Positions 34,969 through 43,898 of a stretch of DNA of 64,000 nucleotides are shown here, one piece after another. This DNA comes from Salinibacterium hongtaonis. Its GTDB lineage: Bacteria; Actinomycetota; Actinomycetes; Actinomycetales; Microbacteriaceae. Every line of letters begins with the position of its first letter. The stretch's first letter is position 1. The notes under the pieces were generated by a model. That model was not told the origin of the DNA. It made no database searches and saw only the letters and a list, made by a program, of their open reading frames with translations. The stretch lies in NCBI RefSeq assembly GCF_003065485.1, contig NZ_CP026951.1:1984001-2048000 (forward strand), written 5' to 3'. Position numbers and translations under genes: made by a program.

Positions 34969-35873
34969 GCGCCCACCTCCCCATTTTCTGTGTCGAGTTC
35001 GGTGTGCTCGGTGTCGAGCTCAATCCCGGCGAACAGATCGTCCTCGGGAATAGTGGTGGGCACATGCGAGACGACCAGTTCGAAGTCCTCGTATGGCCAG
35101 GCGGCGCGCTGCAAGTCGATGGGCCAAAAGAAGAATGAGCTATCCGGCGGAACCTGGCTCGCGTGCGCGAGAAGCGCGGCATCCCGGGCCTCAAAAAATT
35201 CGCCGCACGGCACATGGGTCGTCGCGGTGTCTGGCCGTGCGCCCATCCACTCTCGCATGCGTTCGAACTCGGCAACCAAGGGTGACTCAGGGTCGCGAGC
35301 GATGAGTTCCTGGCCGATCGCCTCGATGCGGCTCACGTTGAAGCCGCGGTCGTAGTAGACCTTCTGCACCTGCCATGGTTCGCCTGCCTCAGGGAACCGG
35401 CTGGCATCCGCTGCAGCCTCGACCGCAAACATCGTGACCTCATGGGTGCGGATGTGGTCAGGATGCGGATAGCCGCCGTTCTCGTCGTAGGTGGTGACGA
35501 CCTGGGGGCGAAACTCGCGGATGATGCGGGTGAGCACGGCACCGGAGTGCTCGAGCGGAATCGTTGCGAACGAGTTGATCGGCAGAGGTTCGCCCTCTGG
35601 GGGCAGCCCCGAATCCGCGTAGCCGAGCCACCGGTGGTCGACCCCGAGAATCTGCTGTGCGCGCTGCATCTCTTGGCGGCGGTGGCCGGCCATATCCCTG
35701 TCGGCCATAGCGCGAGGAGTGAGCCCTTCGTAGAGCACGTCGCCACGCTCGCCGCTCGTGCAGCTAACGACCATGACCTGCGCGCCCTGACTGCGATAGT
35801 AGGCAGCGGTCGCGGCGCCCTTGCTCGACTCGTCGTCGGGGTGAGCGTGTACAGCCAACAGCCGCCTGGTCAC
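34965..35873 (-). CDS. mca: Mycothiol conjugate amidase
   Basis: 302 residues from GTG 35873, with AAGGAG upstream. Zinc amidase of the LmbE/PIG-L family that cleaves mycothiol S-conjugates to mercapturates for export (detoxification). AHPDDESSKGAA (His11, Asp13, Asp14) and GYPHPDHIRTHE provide the zinc ligands and base; CGEFFEARDAALLAHASQV distinguishes Mca from the deacetylase MshB. Its presence shows that the host makes mycothiol, hence Actinobacteria. Confidence 0.93.
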   Translation of the reverse strand: MTRRLLAVHAHPDDESSKGAATAAYYRSQGAQVMVVSCTSGERGDVLYEGLTPRAMADRDMAGHRRQEMQRAQQILGVDHRWLGYADSGLPPEGEPLPINSFATIPLEHSGAVLTRIIREFRPQVVTTYDENGGYPHPDHIRTHEVTMFAVEAAADASRFPEAGEPWQVQKVYYDRGFNVSRIEAIGQELIARDPESPLVAEFERMREWMGARPDTATTHVPCGEFFEARDAALLAHASQVPPDSSFFFWPIDLQRAAWPYEDFELVVSHVPTTIPEDDLFAGIELDTEHTELDTENGEVGA

Positions 35874-35921
35874 GGAGCTCCTTATATGCGAATAGTCTTA
35901 AGACAAGCGTAAGGGGAGACG

Positions 35922-36350
35922 GTGACAAGCGCAGACAGTAGGACGGAAGGCACCCAGCCGACCGACCTCGACGCTCGCTACGGACGCACGCCCAGCGTGC
36001 GGGCCCGGCAGAAAACTATCGGATGGTCGGCCGCGATCGCGGTCGTCCTCGTCTTTGTGGCGTGGGTTGCGTGGGTGGCCTTCGACGGCACCTCCGCGAC
36101 GATCGAGACACGCGACATCGGTCACGCGATCGTCGATGACTCGACCGTGCGCGTGAGCTTTGAACTTTCGGTGACTCCGGGTACGGACGTGGCCTGCGCA
36201 TTGCAGGTTCAGAACGATCTCCACGCAATTGTCGGCTGGAAGGTCGTAGAGATTCCGGCATCCGATACCTATACGCGAACCTTCACCGAAAACGTGAGAA
36301 GCATCGAACCGGGCGTCACAGGGTTGCTCCACAGCTGTTGGCTGACCTAG
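35922..36350 (+). CDS. DUF4307 domain membrane protein
   Basis: 142 residues from GTG 35922. The N-terminal LDARYGRTPSVRARQKT is the DUF4307 start, followed by one membrane helix (about residues 33-53, IGWSAAIAVVLVFVAWVAWV) and an external domain (VRVSFELSVTPGTDVACALQVQN, split) ending HSCWLT. Function unknown; in Actinobacteria it regularly sits between mca and greA as here. Confidence 0.9.
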   Translation: MTSADSRTEGTQPTDLDARYGRTPSVRARQKTIGWSAAIAVVLVFVAWVAWVAFDGTSATIETRDIGHAIVDDSTVRVSFELSVTPGTDVACALQVQNDLHAIVGWKVVEIPASDTYTRTFTENVRSIEPGVTGLLHSCWLT

Positions 36351-36433
36351 ACTGACGAATTCGATCACGAGATCGGCCGACATGGCCGGTCTCATTCGTT
36401 TATGCGACTCCGTACTGCGGAATCGCGGAGCGT

Positions 36434-36480
36434 GGACCGTTCTCCCTCAACCGCTGAGTTGCGAACGGTCCCCTTTCTTT
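36434..36480 (+). promoter_or_regulatory. Terminator-like hairpin in the greA leader
   Basis: GGACCGTTC (36434-36442) pairs with GAACGGTCC (36463-36471) around a 20-base loop, followed by CCTTTCTTTT that runs into the greA ribosome site GAGGAG. It could end transcription before greA or act as an attenuator. Confidence 0.6.
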
Positions 36481-36493
36481 TGAGGAGTACATC

Positions 36494-36988
36494 GTGTCTG
36501 GGCAGATCACCGAAACCTGGTTGACCCAAGAGGCTTACGACCGCCGCAAGGCAGAGCTCGAGCTGCTTACGGGCGAAGGCCGCACCGAGATCGCGAAGAA
36601 GATTGAAGCTGCGCGAGAAGAGGGCGACCTCAAGGAGAACGGCGGATATCACGCTGCGAAAGAGGAGCAGGGCAAGATCGAGGCGCGCATCCGCGTGCTC
36701 ACCGAGCTGCTGCGCCACGCCAAGGTCGGCACGCCTGCGGCAGAAGGGGTGATCTCGTCGGGCACCGTCGTCACCGCTCGCGTGCAGGGCGATGAAGAGG
36801 TCTTCTTGCTCGGCAGCCGCGAGATCGTGGATGAGACTGACCCCGACGAGCTCGATGTCTACAGCGAGGCAAGCCCCCTGGGCGAGGCCATCCTGGGCCT
36901 CAAGGCAGGCGATACCGCTACGTACATCGCGCCGAACGGGCGCGAGATCACGGTGCAAATCGACAAGGTCGAGCCTTACCGCGCATAG
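36494..36988 (+). CDS. greA: Transcription elongation factor GreA
   Basis: 164 residues from GTG 36494 with GAGGAG upstream. It rescues backtracked RNA polymerase by stimulating transcript cleavage. N-terminal coiled coil with the acidic tip DLKENGGYHAAKEEQ (Asp and Glu near residues 43 and 46), then the FKBP-like C-terminal domain (GTVVTARVQGDEEVFLLGSREI). Length is the family norm. A hairpin with a T-rich tail lies in its leader and a strong terminator follows. Confidence 0.96.
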   Translation: MSGQITETWLTQEAYDRRKAELELLTGEGRTEIAKKIEAAREEGDLKENGGYHAAKEEQGKIEARIRVLTELLRHAKVGTPAAEGVISSGTVVTARVQGDEEVFLLGSREIVDETDPDELDVYSEASPLGEAILGLKAGDTATYIAPNGREITVQIDKVEPYRA

Positions 36989-37004
36989 CGCACCACAGCA
37001 TCCG

Positions 37005-37053
37005 AAAAAAGAACGGGCCCGCCAAGGTTTGCACTCGGCGGGCCCGTTCTTTG
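37005..37053. terminator. Bidirectional terminator between greA and ilvA
   Basis: Perfect 16-bp stem: AAAGAACGGGCCCGCC (37008-37023) with its complement (37037-37052), an A run before and T run after, so it works for both convergent genes. Confidence 0.92.
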
Positions 37054-37072
37054 TCTAACTTCTTGAGCGGAT

Positions 37073-38338
37073 CTAGCTATCGATGCGGGGATCGTATCCC
37101 GCCTCGCGCAGCCGCTCGAGAACTCTCTGCACGTGCTCAGGGCCGCGGGTCTCGATGCTCATATCAAGCTCGACCTCGCTGATGAGGGCGTTGCGGCCAT
37201 GACGAGTATGCATAACCTCGACCACGTTGGCATTGGCCTCGCTGATAAGTTCAGCGATGCGCGCCAACTGACCGGGGCGGTCAGGCAGCATGACCCGGAG
37301 CTTGACATAGCGATCGGATGCCGCCAGGCCGCGGGAGATAACCCGCTCCATGACCTGTGGATCGATATTGCCGCCGCTGAGAATGGCCACCGTAACTCCG
37401 GAGTTGACCACCTGGCCCGTGACGATGGCGGCCACGGCCGCGGCTCCCGCAGGCTCGACCACAAGCTTGGCCCGCTCCAGCAGAACAAGCAGTGCCCGCG
37501 CGATGTCGTCGTCGGTGACGGTCACGACCTCATCCACGATCGACCGGATTATCTCGAAGTTCAGCTCACCGGGGGTGGCGACGGCGATTCCGTCCGCAAT
37601 GGTCGGCGAGGTCACGACGCTCTGTCGCACACCGCTCTGAAGCGAAAGCGGATATGGGGCGGCACCCGCTGCCTGCACGCCGATCACGCGGATGCGGCGG
37701 CCCTGCAGGGCGAGCTTCTGATGAAGCGCACTCGCAACGCCGGCTGCGAGCCCTCCGCCGCCGATGGGCACGATGACGGTTTCGATATCGGGGACCTGAT
37801 CGAGGATCTCGAGCCCGAGCGTTCCCTGCCCCGCAATAACATCGGCATGGTCGAACGGTGGGATGAGCACGGCGCCTGTGGCCTGTGCGAACTCAGCGGC
37901 AGCCCGGAGCGGCTCCTCTACCGTGTGGCCTCGGAGAATGACCTCGGCACCATACTGGCGCGTGGCCTGCAGCTTGGGCAGGGCAACCCCTACTGGCATG
38001 AAGATCGTGGCCTTGATGCCGAGCTCCCGCGCTGCGAAGGCGACGCCCTGGGCATGGTTACCGGCCGAAGCTGCAACGACTCCCCTGGCCCGCTCTTCGG
38101 GGCTCAGTTGCGAAAGCCGATTGTAGGCACCGCGAATCTTGTACGACCCCGTGCGCTGAAGCGACTCGCACTTGAGGTGCACTGGTGCGCCGACAAGGTC
38201 CGCGAGGTAGCGGGAACTCTCCATCGGGGTCAGCTGCGCGACTCGGGCAACACGCACCCGCGCCTCTTCGAAATCGTGGAGCGTCGGCCCCGGCACTGCG
38301 GTCGCCATGTCGACCTCCGGAACCGTGATATCGGTCAT
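37073..38338 (-). CDS. ilvA: Threonine ammonia-lyase with ACT domain
   Basis: 421 residues. PLP enzyme deaminating threonine to 2-oxobutyrate for isoleucine synthesis. RTGSYKIRGAYNRL contains the Schiff-base lysine, SAGNHAQGVAFAA the amide loop, and IGGGGLAAG the phosphate loop. The C-terminal 85 residues (VKLRVMLPDRPGQLARIAEL onward) form one ACT-like regulatory domain, as in the shorter allosteric type. The ATG overlaps the stop of the AI-2E transporter gene by four bases. Confidence 0.93.
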   Translation of the reverse strand: MTDITVPEVDMATAVPGPTLHDFEEARVRVARVAQLTPMESSRYLADLVGAPVHLKCESLQRTGSYKIRGAYNRLSQLSPEERARGVVAASAGNHAQGVAFAARELGIKATIFMPVGVALPKLQATRQYGAEVILRGHTVEEPLRAAAEFAQATGAVLIPPFDHADVIAGQGTLGLEILDQVPDIETVIVPIGGGGLAAGVASALHQKLALQGRRIRVIGVQAAGAAPYPLSLQSGVRQSVVTSPTIADGIAVATPGELNFEIIRSIVDEVVTVTDDDIARALLVLLERAKLVVEPAGAAAVAAIVTGQVVNSGVTVAILSGGNIDPQVMERVISRGLAASDRYVKLRVMLPDRPGQLARIAELISEANANVVEVMHTRHGRNALISEVELDMSIETRGPEHVQRVLERLREAGYDPRIDS

Positions 38339-39510
38339 GCCCTGTCCTTGCGTTTCGAATCTGTAATTACCGGGCGTCCGAACTCATTGGGATTCGCTTG
38401 CCCCGGCGGCAGTCGCCATCGACCCCTCGCGATGTATCCGACCATCACGTTAAGGGTTGCGATGACGGGAACGGCGAACAGCGCCCCGGGAATGCCGGCG
38501 AGGTAGCTGCCGCCAGCGACGGCTAGCACGACGGCCAGCGGATGAACCTTGACGGCGTTGCCCATAATGAGGGGCTGCAGAATGTGGCTCTCGACCTGCT
38601 GCACGAGAAGCACAATGCCCAGCATGATGAGCGCAATGACGATGTCTTTGTAAATGAGGGCGATGAATACCGCGAGCGCACCCGTGATCACCGCGCCGAT
38701 GATGGGCACAAACGACCCCAGGAACACCGCGATCGCAATCGGCACGACGAGCGGAAGCTGGAGGATCGCTGCCCCCAGCCCGATGCCGACCGCGTCGATG
38801 GCCGCCACGAAGATCTGCACCTTGACGAAGTTGGTCAGCGTGCCCCAGCCCGCGAGACCGGAACCATTGACGGCCGCACGAGCCTTCTGAGGAAAGAGGC
38901 GGACGACCCAGTTCCAGATGCCTCGGCCATCGATGAGCATGATGATCGTCGCGAAAATCACCAGGAATAGGCCAGCGACAAAATGACCCGCCGACGAGCC
39001 GATCGATAGCGCTCCGCTAACCCAGACCTCGCTATCGCGCTGGATCGTCGTCCAAAGCTCCTCACCGTACTGCGTGATCTGATCTTCAGTCAGGTGCAGC
39101 GGCGACTGCAAGAGAAAGTCTTTTAAGCCCTCCCACGCAACGAGCGACTGATCCCTCAGATCGGGCCATCCGACTCGGATCTGCCACACCACGAGCACGA
39201 CCAGACCACCGATTACCGTGATGAGGGCGGTGAGGGTGGTGACGATAGCGAGCCACCGCGGCCAGCGATGCCGAACGAGAAACTGCGTCAACGGCACGAG
39301 AAGCGCACTGAGCAACGTGGCGATCATGAGGGGCACAACCACGATGCGCAGTTCCATGATCAAGAACACGAAGATGGCCAGCACGCCAGTGATTGCAAGA
39401 ATGCGCCACGACCACGCACCGGCAATGCGCACGCCCGTTGGCAACGAATCGTCTACGCGAGTACGCGCGACATCGGTTGATGAGGCCTTGCCCTTGCCGA
39501 ATATCATCAC
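38335..39510 (-). CDS. AI-2E family transporter (PerM-like)
   Basis: 391 residues with about eight membrane segments: two near residues 33-80, one near 85-110, two in the middle (SSAGHFVAGLFLVIFATIIML), and a dense C-terminal group (VPIAIAVFLGSFVPIIGAVITGALAVFIALIY, split). The FVPIIGAVI and NAVKVHPLAVVLAVAGG segments are family hallmarks. Members export autoinducer-2, or sodium ions in exchange for protons. It is translationally coupled to ilvA downstream; a functional link is not evident. Confidence 0.9.
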   Translation of the reverse strand: MMIFGKGKASSTDVARTRVDDSLPTGVRIAGAWSWRILAITGVLAIFVFLIMELRIVVVPLMIATLLSALLVPLTQFLVRHRWPRWLAIVTTLTALITVIGGLVVLVVWQIRVGWPDLRDQSLVAWEGLKDFLLQSPLHLTEDQITQYGEELWTTIQRDSEVWVSGALSIGSSAGHFVAGLFLVIFATIIMLIDGRGIWNWVVRLFPQKARAAVNGSGLAGWGTLTNFVKVQIFVAAIDAVGIGLGAAILQLPLVVPIAIAVFLGSFVPIIGAVITGALAVFIALIYKDIVIALIMLGIVLLVQQVESHILQPLIMGNAVKVHPLAVVLAVAGGSYLAGIPGALFAVPVIATLNVMVGYIARGRWRLPPGQANPNEFGRPVITDSKRKDRA

Positions 39511-39605
39511 GTCAGTCTATGCGTGGCTGCCGCCACAATCATTCATATATTCCGAAGGTGGAATCTACACGCGGCTCCCCAGCGGGCGAGCACGAGAGGC
39601 TCGCA

Positions 39606-40901
39606 ATGTCGGAGCCCAGGGATATGGTCGAGGCGATGCCACGACAATCTCTCTCGCTGCCCGAGGCGCGACGCCTCGCGCTTGGCGCGCAGGCTCTCGC
39701 CAGCACGCCGCAGAGCAGCGGCGTTGTTGCAGAGCCTGCGGCTGGTTCCGCACCCCGTGCTGGAGCAAGTTCGCGACGCTTGCGTGGCCTCATCGACCGA
39801 ATCGGTCTCGTGCAGCTCGACTCCGTCAACGTCTTCGAGCGCAGCCACTACCTCCCGCTCTATTCACGCCTCGGCGCGTACGACAAGAAGATCCTCGACC
39901 GCATCACGTTCACCGGGGGCGGAACCCATATCGAGTACTGGGCGCACGAGGCGGCAATCATTCCCGTCGAGTCGTGGCCCCTCATGCGGTGGCGAATGGA
40001 GCGACTCCGAGCAAAAGACCTATCCTCCCCCCACGGCTGGGCACGCAGCAACCCGCAGATGTTGGAATGGCTGCTCGCGGAGATCGCGGAGAAGGGGCCC
40101 CTGCCTGCGAGCCAGATTGAGCACGACGCCAACAAACGCACCGGGCCGTGGTGGGGCTGGTCGGACGTCAAGCACGGGCTCGAGTACCTCTTTCGGTGGG
40201 GAGACCTGGTCAGCGGGGGGCGGTCGCGCTTCGAGCGGGTCTACGCACTGCCCGGGCAGGTGTTACCCCCCGCAATCCAGCACGCCGACATTCCCGAAGC
40301 CGAGGCACAGCGGCGCCTAGTTGCACAGGCAGCCCGCGCGCTCGGAGTGGGAACCGCATCCGACTTCGCCGACTACTTTCGAATGCGCTCGGCCGACACC
40401 GTGGCCGCGATCCGCACCCTCGAAGACGAAGGCGTGCTCGTGCCGACACTGGTCGAAGGATGGCAGAGGGCATCGCGGCCGCTTGCTGCCTGGATGCACC
40501 GTGACGCGGTGGTGCCGAGACGAGCTACGGCGACGGCGCTTCTCTCGCCCTTCGACCCTCTCGTATGGGATCGCAAGCGCACAGAGCGGCTGTTCGGATT
40601 CCACTACCGCATCGAAATCTATACCCCGGCTCCCCAGCGCATATTTGGCTATTACAGCCTGCCCCTGCTTATCGACGACCGTCTCGTGGGGAGGGTGGAT
40701 CTCAAGAGCGATCGGCAGGCCGGGGTACTGCGAGTGCAATCTGCATGGGCGGAGCCCGGAGCACCCGCCGGCACCGTTGAGCGGCTCGCGCCCCTGCTGC
40801 GCAGGACGGCGCAGTGGCAGGGCCTCGGCGGCATCGAGGTAGTCAAGCGAGGCACGCTCGCCGACGCACTCGCCGGTGAACTTGGGGTATCCCCGATCTG
40901 A
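39606..40901 (+). CDS. YcaQ/AlkX-type winged-helix DNA glycosylase (HTH_42)
   Basis: 431 residues from ATG 39606, chosen because GAGAGG lies seven bases upstream; ATGs at 39624 and 39636 are alternatives. IDRIGLVQLDSVNVFERSHYL contains the Q-hydrophobic-D catalytic motif of the HTH_42 glycosylases, followed by HEAAIIPVESWPLMRWRM and LSPFDPLVWDRKRTERLFGF. These enzymes unhook interstrand crosslinks or excise alkylated bases; the E. coli member YcaQ acts on nitrogen mustard adducts. It is divergent from the AI-2E gene. Confidence 0.88.
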   Translation: MSEPRDMVEAMPRQSLSLPEARRLALGAQALASTPQSSGVVAEPAAGSAPRAGASSRRLRGLIDRIGLVQLDSVNVFERSHYLPLYSRLGAYDKKILDRITFTGGGTHIEYWAHEAAIIPVESWPLMRWRMERLRAKDLSSPHGWARSNPQMLEWLLAEIAEKGPLPASQIEHDANKRTGPWWGWSDVKHGLEYLFRWGDLVSGGRSRFERVYALPGQVLPPAIQHADIPEAEAQRRLVAQAARALGVGTASDFADYFRMRSADTVAAIRTLEDEGVLVPTLVEGWQRASRPLAAWMHRDAVVPRRATATALLSPFDPLVWDRKRTERLFGFHYRIEIYTPAPQRIFGYYSLPLLIDDRLVGRVDLKSDRQAGVLRVQSAWAEPGAPAGTVERLAPLLRRTAQWQGLGGIEVVKRGTLADALAGELGVSPI

Positions 40902-40928
40902 GTGCGCCGACGCCGTGAAGGCGCGAGG

Positions 40929-41813
40929 CTAGAAGCCCCCGCCGATCGTGCGAAGGCGCTTGATGCGCTCGGGCAGCGGAGGGTGCGTCGAGAACAGCCG
41001 GTCAACGATTCCGGGTTTGGTGGGGTCGCTGATCCACATGTGCGCCATCGACGTGTTCTGTCGCTTCATGGGTCGGCCATACTCCCCGAGCTTCTGCAGG
41101 GCGCTGGCGAGCGCTTCTGGATGCCGCGTGGTCATGGCACCCGTAGCATCCGCCAGATATTCGCGTTCCCGCGACACCGCAGCCTGCACGAGCGTCGCCG
41201 CCAGCGGGGCGAGGATCATCGCAGCGATGCCGACGATCAGCATGATCGGGTTGCTGTTGTTGTTATTGCGATTGCCACCAAAGAACGACATCCGCAGCAG
41301 GATGTCCGCGAGGAATCCGATTGCTACGACAAGCCCGAAGACGATTGTGGTGACGCGAATGTCGTAGTTCTTGACGTGGCCCATCTCGTGAGCCATAACG
41401 CCCTCGAGCTCGGAATCATCCATGATCGCCAGCAGTCCCGTCGTCGCCGCAACGATCGCGTGCTCGGGGTCGCGACCAGTGGCGAAGGCGTTGGGCGCCG
41501 GATCATCGACGATATAGACCTTGGGCATCGGCATGCCGTTGGTGATGGCCAGGTTTTCGACCGTGCGGTAAAGCCGCGGGTCATCTGCCTTGGTGATCTG
41601 CCGACCGCCGCTGAGCGCGACCGCCTGCTTGCCAGCGGCGAAATATTGAATCGCCACGTAAACAAGCGCGCCGACGATGGTGCCGATGAAGATTCCCCAG
41701 GAACCGCCGCCCCACATGTAGTTCGCCACAAAGCCGAGCCCGGCGATGATGATGAGAAAAATGAGGATGATGAAAACGGTGTTGCGTTTGTTCTTAGCTA
41801 TCGCGCGATACAT
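40929..41813 (-). CDS. htpX: M48 family zinc metalloprotease HtpX-like
   Basis: 294 residues. Two N-terminal membrane helices (about residues 12-32 and 37-60), then the gluzincin motif AHEMGH (His142, Glu143, His146), two further membrane segments and the third-ligand region EREYLADATGA. A low-complexity Asn run (NRNNNNSN) separates the last helices. HtpX degrades misfolded membrane proteins. It starts 21 bases after the lemA stop; lemA-htpX is a common operon. Confidence 0.92.
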   Translation of the reverse strand: MYRAIAKNKRNTVFIILIFLIIIAGLGFVANYMWGGGSWGIFIGTIVGALVYVAIQYFAAGKQAVALSGGRQITKADDPRLYRTVENLAITNGMPMPKVYIVDDPAPNAFATGRDPEHAIVAATTGLLAIMDDSELEGVMAHEMGHVKNYDIRVTTIVFGLVVAIGFLADILLRMSFFGGNRNNNNSNPIMLIVGIAAMILAPLAATLVQAAVSREREYLADATGAMTTRHPEALASALQKLGEYGRPMKRQNTSMAHMWISDPTKPGIVDRLFSTHPPLPERIKRLRTIGGGF

Positions 41814-41834
41814 CTAGTCGCTGCCTCCGCGCGG

Positions 41835-42401
41835 TTAGAACTGAACGCGCGGCGGCTCAGCGATGGCCGCCGAGTCGGAAACCTCGAAGAACTCGCGCTC
41901 CGAGAAGCCGAGCCCGCGCACGAAGAGGGTGTTGGGGAAGACCTTGATCTTGGTGTTGAGTTCGCGAACTCCGCCGTTGTAGAAGCGACGTGCAGCCTGG
42001 ATCTTGTCTTCTGTGTCGACGAGCTCACCCTGCAGCTGCAGGTAGTTCTGGCTGGCCTGGAGCTGGGGGTAGGCCTCCGCCACGGCGAAGATGCTCTTGA
42101 GGGCAGACTGCATGTGGTTCTCGGCTTCGGCTGCCTCGTGGGGGCTGCCGGCGCTGAGCGACTCGGCACGAGCCTTGGTCACGGCCTCGAACACACCCTT
42201 TTCGTGGGCAGCGTAGCCCTTGACCGTCTCAATGAGGTTCGGCAGCAGGTCGGCACGCCGCTTGAGCTGCACCGTGATGTCGCTCCACGCTTCGTCAACG
42301 CGAACGTTGAGCGTGACCAGGCCGTTGTAGGTGGCCCAGAGGTAGATACCCACCACCACGACGAGTAGAACGATGATGCCGATGACGATGAGTAGTTCCA
42401 T
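41835..42401 (-). CDS. lemA: LemA family protein
   Basis: 188 residues, ATG 42401 with AGGAG upstream. One N-terminal membrane helix (residues 3-25) then the LemA helical domain: YNGLVTLNVRVDEAWSDITVQLKRRADLLPNLIETVKGY in two parts, and the C-terminal RRFYNGGVRELNTKIKVFPN typical of the family. LemA is a membrane-anchored scaffold of unclear role. It is upstream of htpX in one transcript. Confidence 0.93.
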   Translation of the reverse strand: MELLIVIGIIVLLVVVVGIYLWATYNGLVTLNVRVDEAWSDITVQLKRRADLLPNLIETVKGYAAHEKGVFEAVTKARAESLSAGSPHEAAEAENHMQSALKSIFAVAEAYPQLQASQNYLQLQGELVDTEDKIQAARRFYNGGVRELNTKIKVFPNTLFVRGLGFSEREFFEVSDSAAIAEPPRVQF

Positions 42402-42554
42402 TGCCGTGCTCCTCTTGAGTACTGTGCGCGCGGCCCTCCCCGCAGGGGCTGAGGGCGAATAGGGTCGGGGCCGTATTCTCGATAACTATAACGAAGCGCG
42501 GCTGGGGAGCCGCCTCGAATACGGGCGCCCCCAAGACGGGCGACGGGGGATCGG

Positions 42555-43898
42555 TTACGGCCCGAGAACGCGGTCCAAGTAGGGATTGGCGAAAGCGCGG
42601 TCGGGATCGAGCCGGTCACGCACCGCGAGAAAGTCGTCGAACCGCGGGTATTCCTCGCGCAGCGACGAAGCCTCGCGAAAGTGGATCTTGCCCCAGTGCG
42701 GTCGCCCGCCGTGGGCGCGCATAATCGCCTCGACGGCGCGGAAGTACTCCCTGTGGTCCTCGCGAAAGTAACGGTGAATCGCGATGTAGCCACTCTCACG
42801 TTCGAAGGCCGTCGAGAGCCAATTGTCGTCCGCCGCCGCAACCCTCACCTCGATGGGAAAGGAGATGCGCCAGCCTTTGGCCGCGATCAGGTCTCTGATC
42901 TCGCGCAGCGCAACCGGCACGGCCTCCCGCGGGATCGCGTATTCCATCTCACGAAAGCGCACGGAACGCTGGCTCACGAAAACCTGCGGCGAAGCATCCG
43001 AAAACTCCCGATCACCCGTGAGTCTTGTGGCGATGCGGTTGATGGACGGAATCGCCGACGGAATCGCCCGGCCCGCTGTGCAGGTCACGGCAAAGAGCCC
43101 GTTGGCCATGAGGGAGTCGTCGACCCAGCGCCGCATGCTGCCCAACGGACGGGTCTGGGCCTCTGCCGGCAGCCGAATGTTGGTCTTGGTCAGAACCGTG
43201 GTGGTGTGCGGAAACCAGTAGAACTCAAAGTGGTCGACCGCGGTGGCGCGCGCCTCAAAGTTGTCGACAACCGCATCGAACGGCTCGGGTTTCTCGCGAG
43301 CATCCAAGACAAATGAGGCAACACACTGAAGCGTTATGTCCACGATGATGCCGAGGGCGCCGAGCCCGAGGCGAGCAGCCGGCAGAAGCTCGGGGTTCGT
43401 CTCCTCGTCGATCGTGAGGATGCTGCCATCGGCCGTGACGAGGGTAAGGCCAACAACCTGGGTCGCCAAGCCGCCAAACGCTGCCCCGGTTCCGTGAGTG
43501 CCCGTCGAGGTGGCGCCTGCGATGGTCTGACGATCAATGTCGCCCATGTTTTGCAGGGCGAGCCCGAGGGGGCCGAGAATCGCTGGCAACTGGTGCAGAT
43601 TGGTTCCAGCGGCGAGGCGAACGCGGCCCGTGCTGCGGTCGGCCGAGATGAGGCCCTCCAGACCAGCGAGATCGAGCATCACTCCGGGAGCCGCGGCGAT
43701 GGCAGTAAAACTGTGACTCGCTCCGATCGCCTTGATTGCCAGGCCGCGCTCTCGAGCGGCGATAACCGCCGCGACCACCTCGTCAACGGTGGTTGGGCGG
43801 GCAACGAATACGGGGGTGATCGATTCGACGCGGCCCCAGTTGGTCCACCGTTTGCCTCGGTGTAGCCCAGCAGGCGCGATCGTGGTGTGGCTGGTCAT
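42555..43898 (-). CDS. FAD-linked oxidase, D-arabinono-1,4-lactone/L-gulonolactone oxidase type
   Basis: 447 residues. VAT/PCMH FAD domain at the N-terminus (RPTTVDEVVAAVIAARERG, IGASHSFTAIA, GDIDRQTIAGATSTGTHGTG) and an ALO-type C-terminal domain ending HWGKIHF, the substrate-site H-W-x-K motif of aldonolactone oxidases. It probably oxidizes a sugar lactone or sugar alcohol at the C1/C2 position using oxygen. Its ATG overlaps the stop of the deaminase/aldolase gene by four bases, in an operon with an MFS transporter. Confidence 0.9.
   Translation of the reverse strand: MTSHTTIAPAGLHRGKRWTNWGRVESITPVFVARPTTVDEVVAAVIAARERGLAIKAIGASHSFTAIAAAPGVMLDLAGLEGLISADRSTGRVRLAAGTNLHQLPAILGPLGLALQNMGDIDRQTIAGATSTGTHGTGAAFGGLATQVVGLTLVTADGSILTIDEETNPELLPAARLGLGALGIIVDITLQCVASFVLDAREKPEPFDAVVDNFEARATAVDHFEFYWFPHTTTVLTKTNIRLPAEAQTRPLGSMRRWVDDSLMANGLFAVTCTAGRAIPSAIPSINRIATRLTGDREFSDASPQVFVSQRSVRFREMEYAIPREAVPVALREIRDLIAAKGWRISFPIEVRVAAADDNWLSTAFERESGYIAIHRYFREDHREYFRAVEAIMRAHGGRPHWGKIHFREASSLREEYPRFDDFLAVRDRLDPDRAFANPYLDRVLGP

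Noticed and set aside
37133-38506. 457-codon frame antisense to ilvA
   Set aside because: Overlaps the complete threonine ammonia-lyase and extends into the AI-2E gene; no motif.
40902-42368. 488-codon frame antisense to htpX and lemA
   Set aside because: Spans two genuine genes and their spacer on the other strand; His/Asp/Arg-rich composition of an antisense frame.
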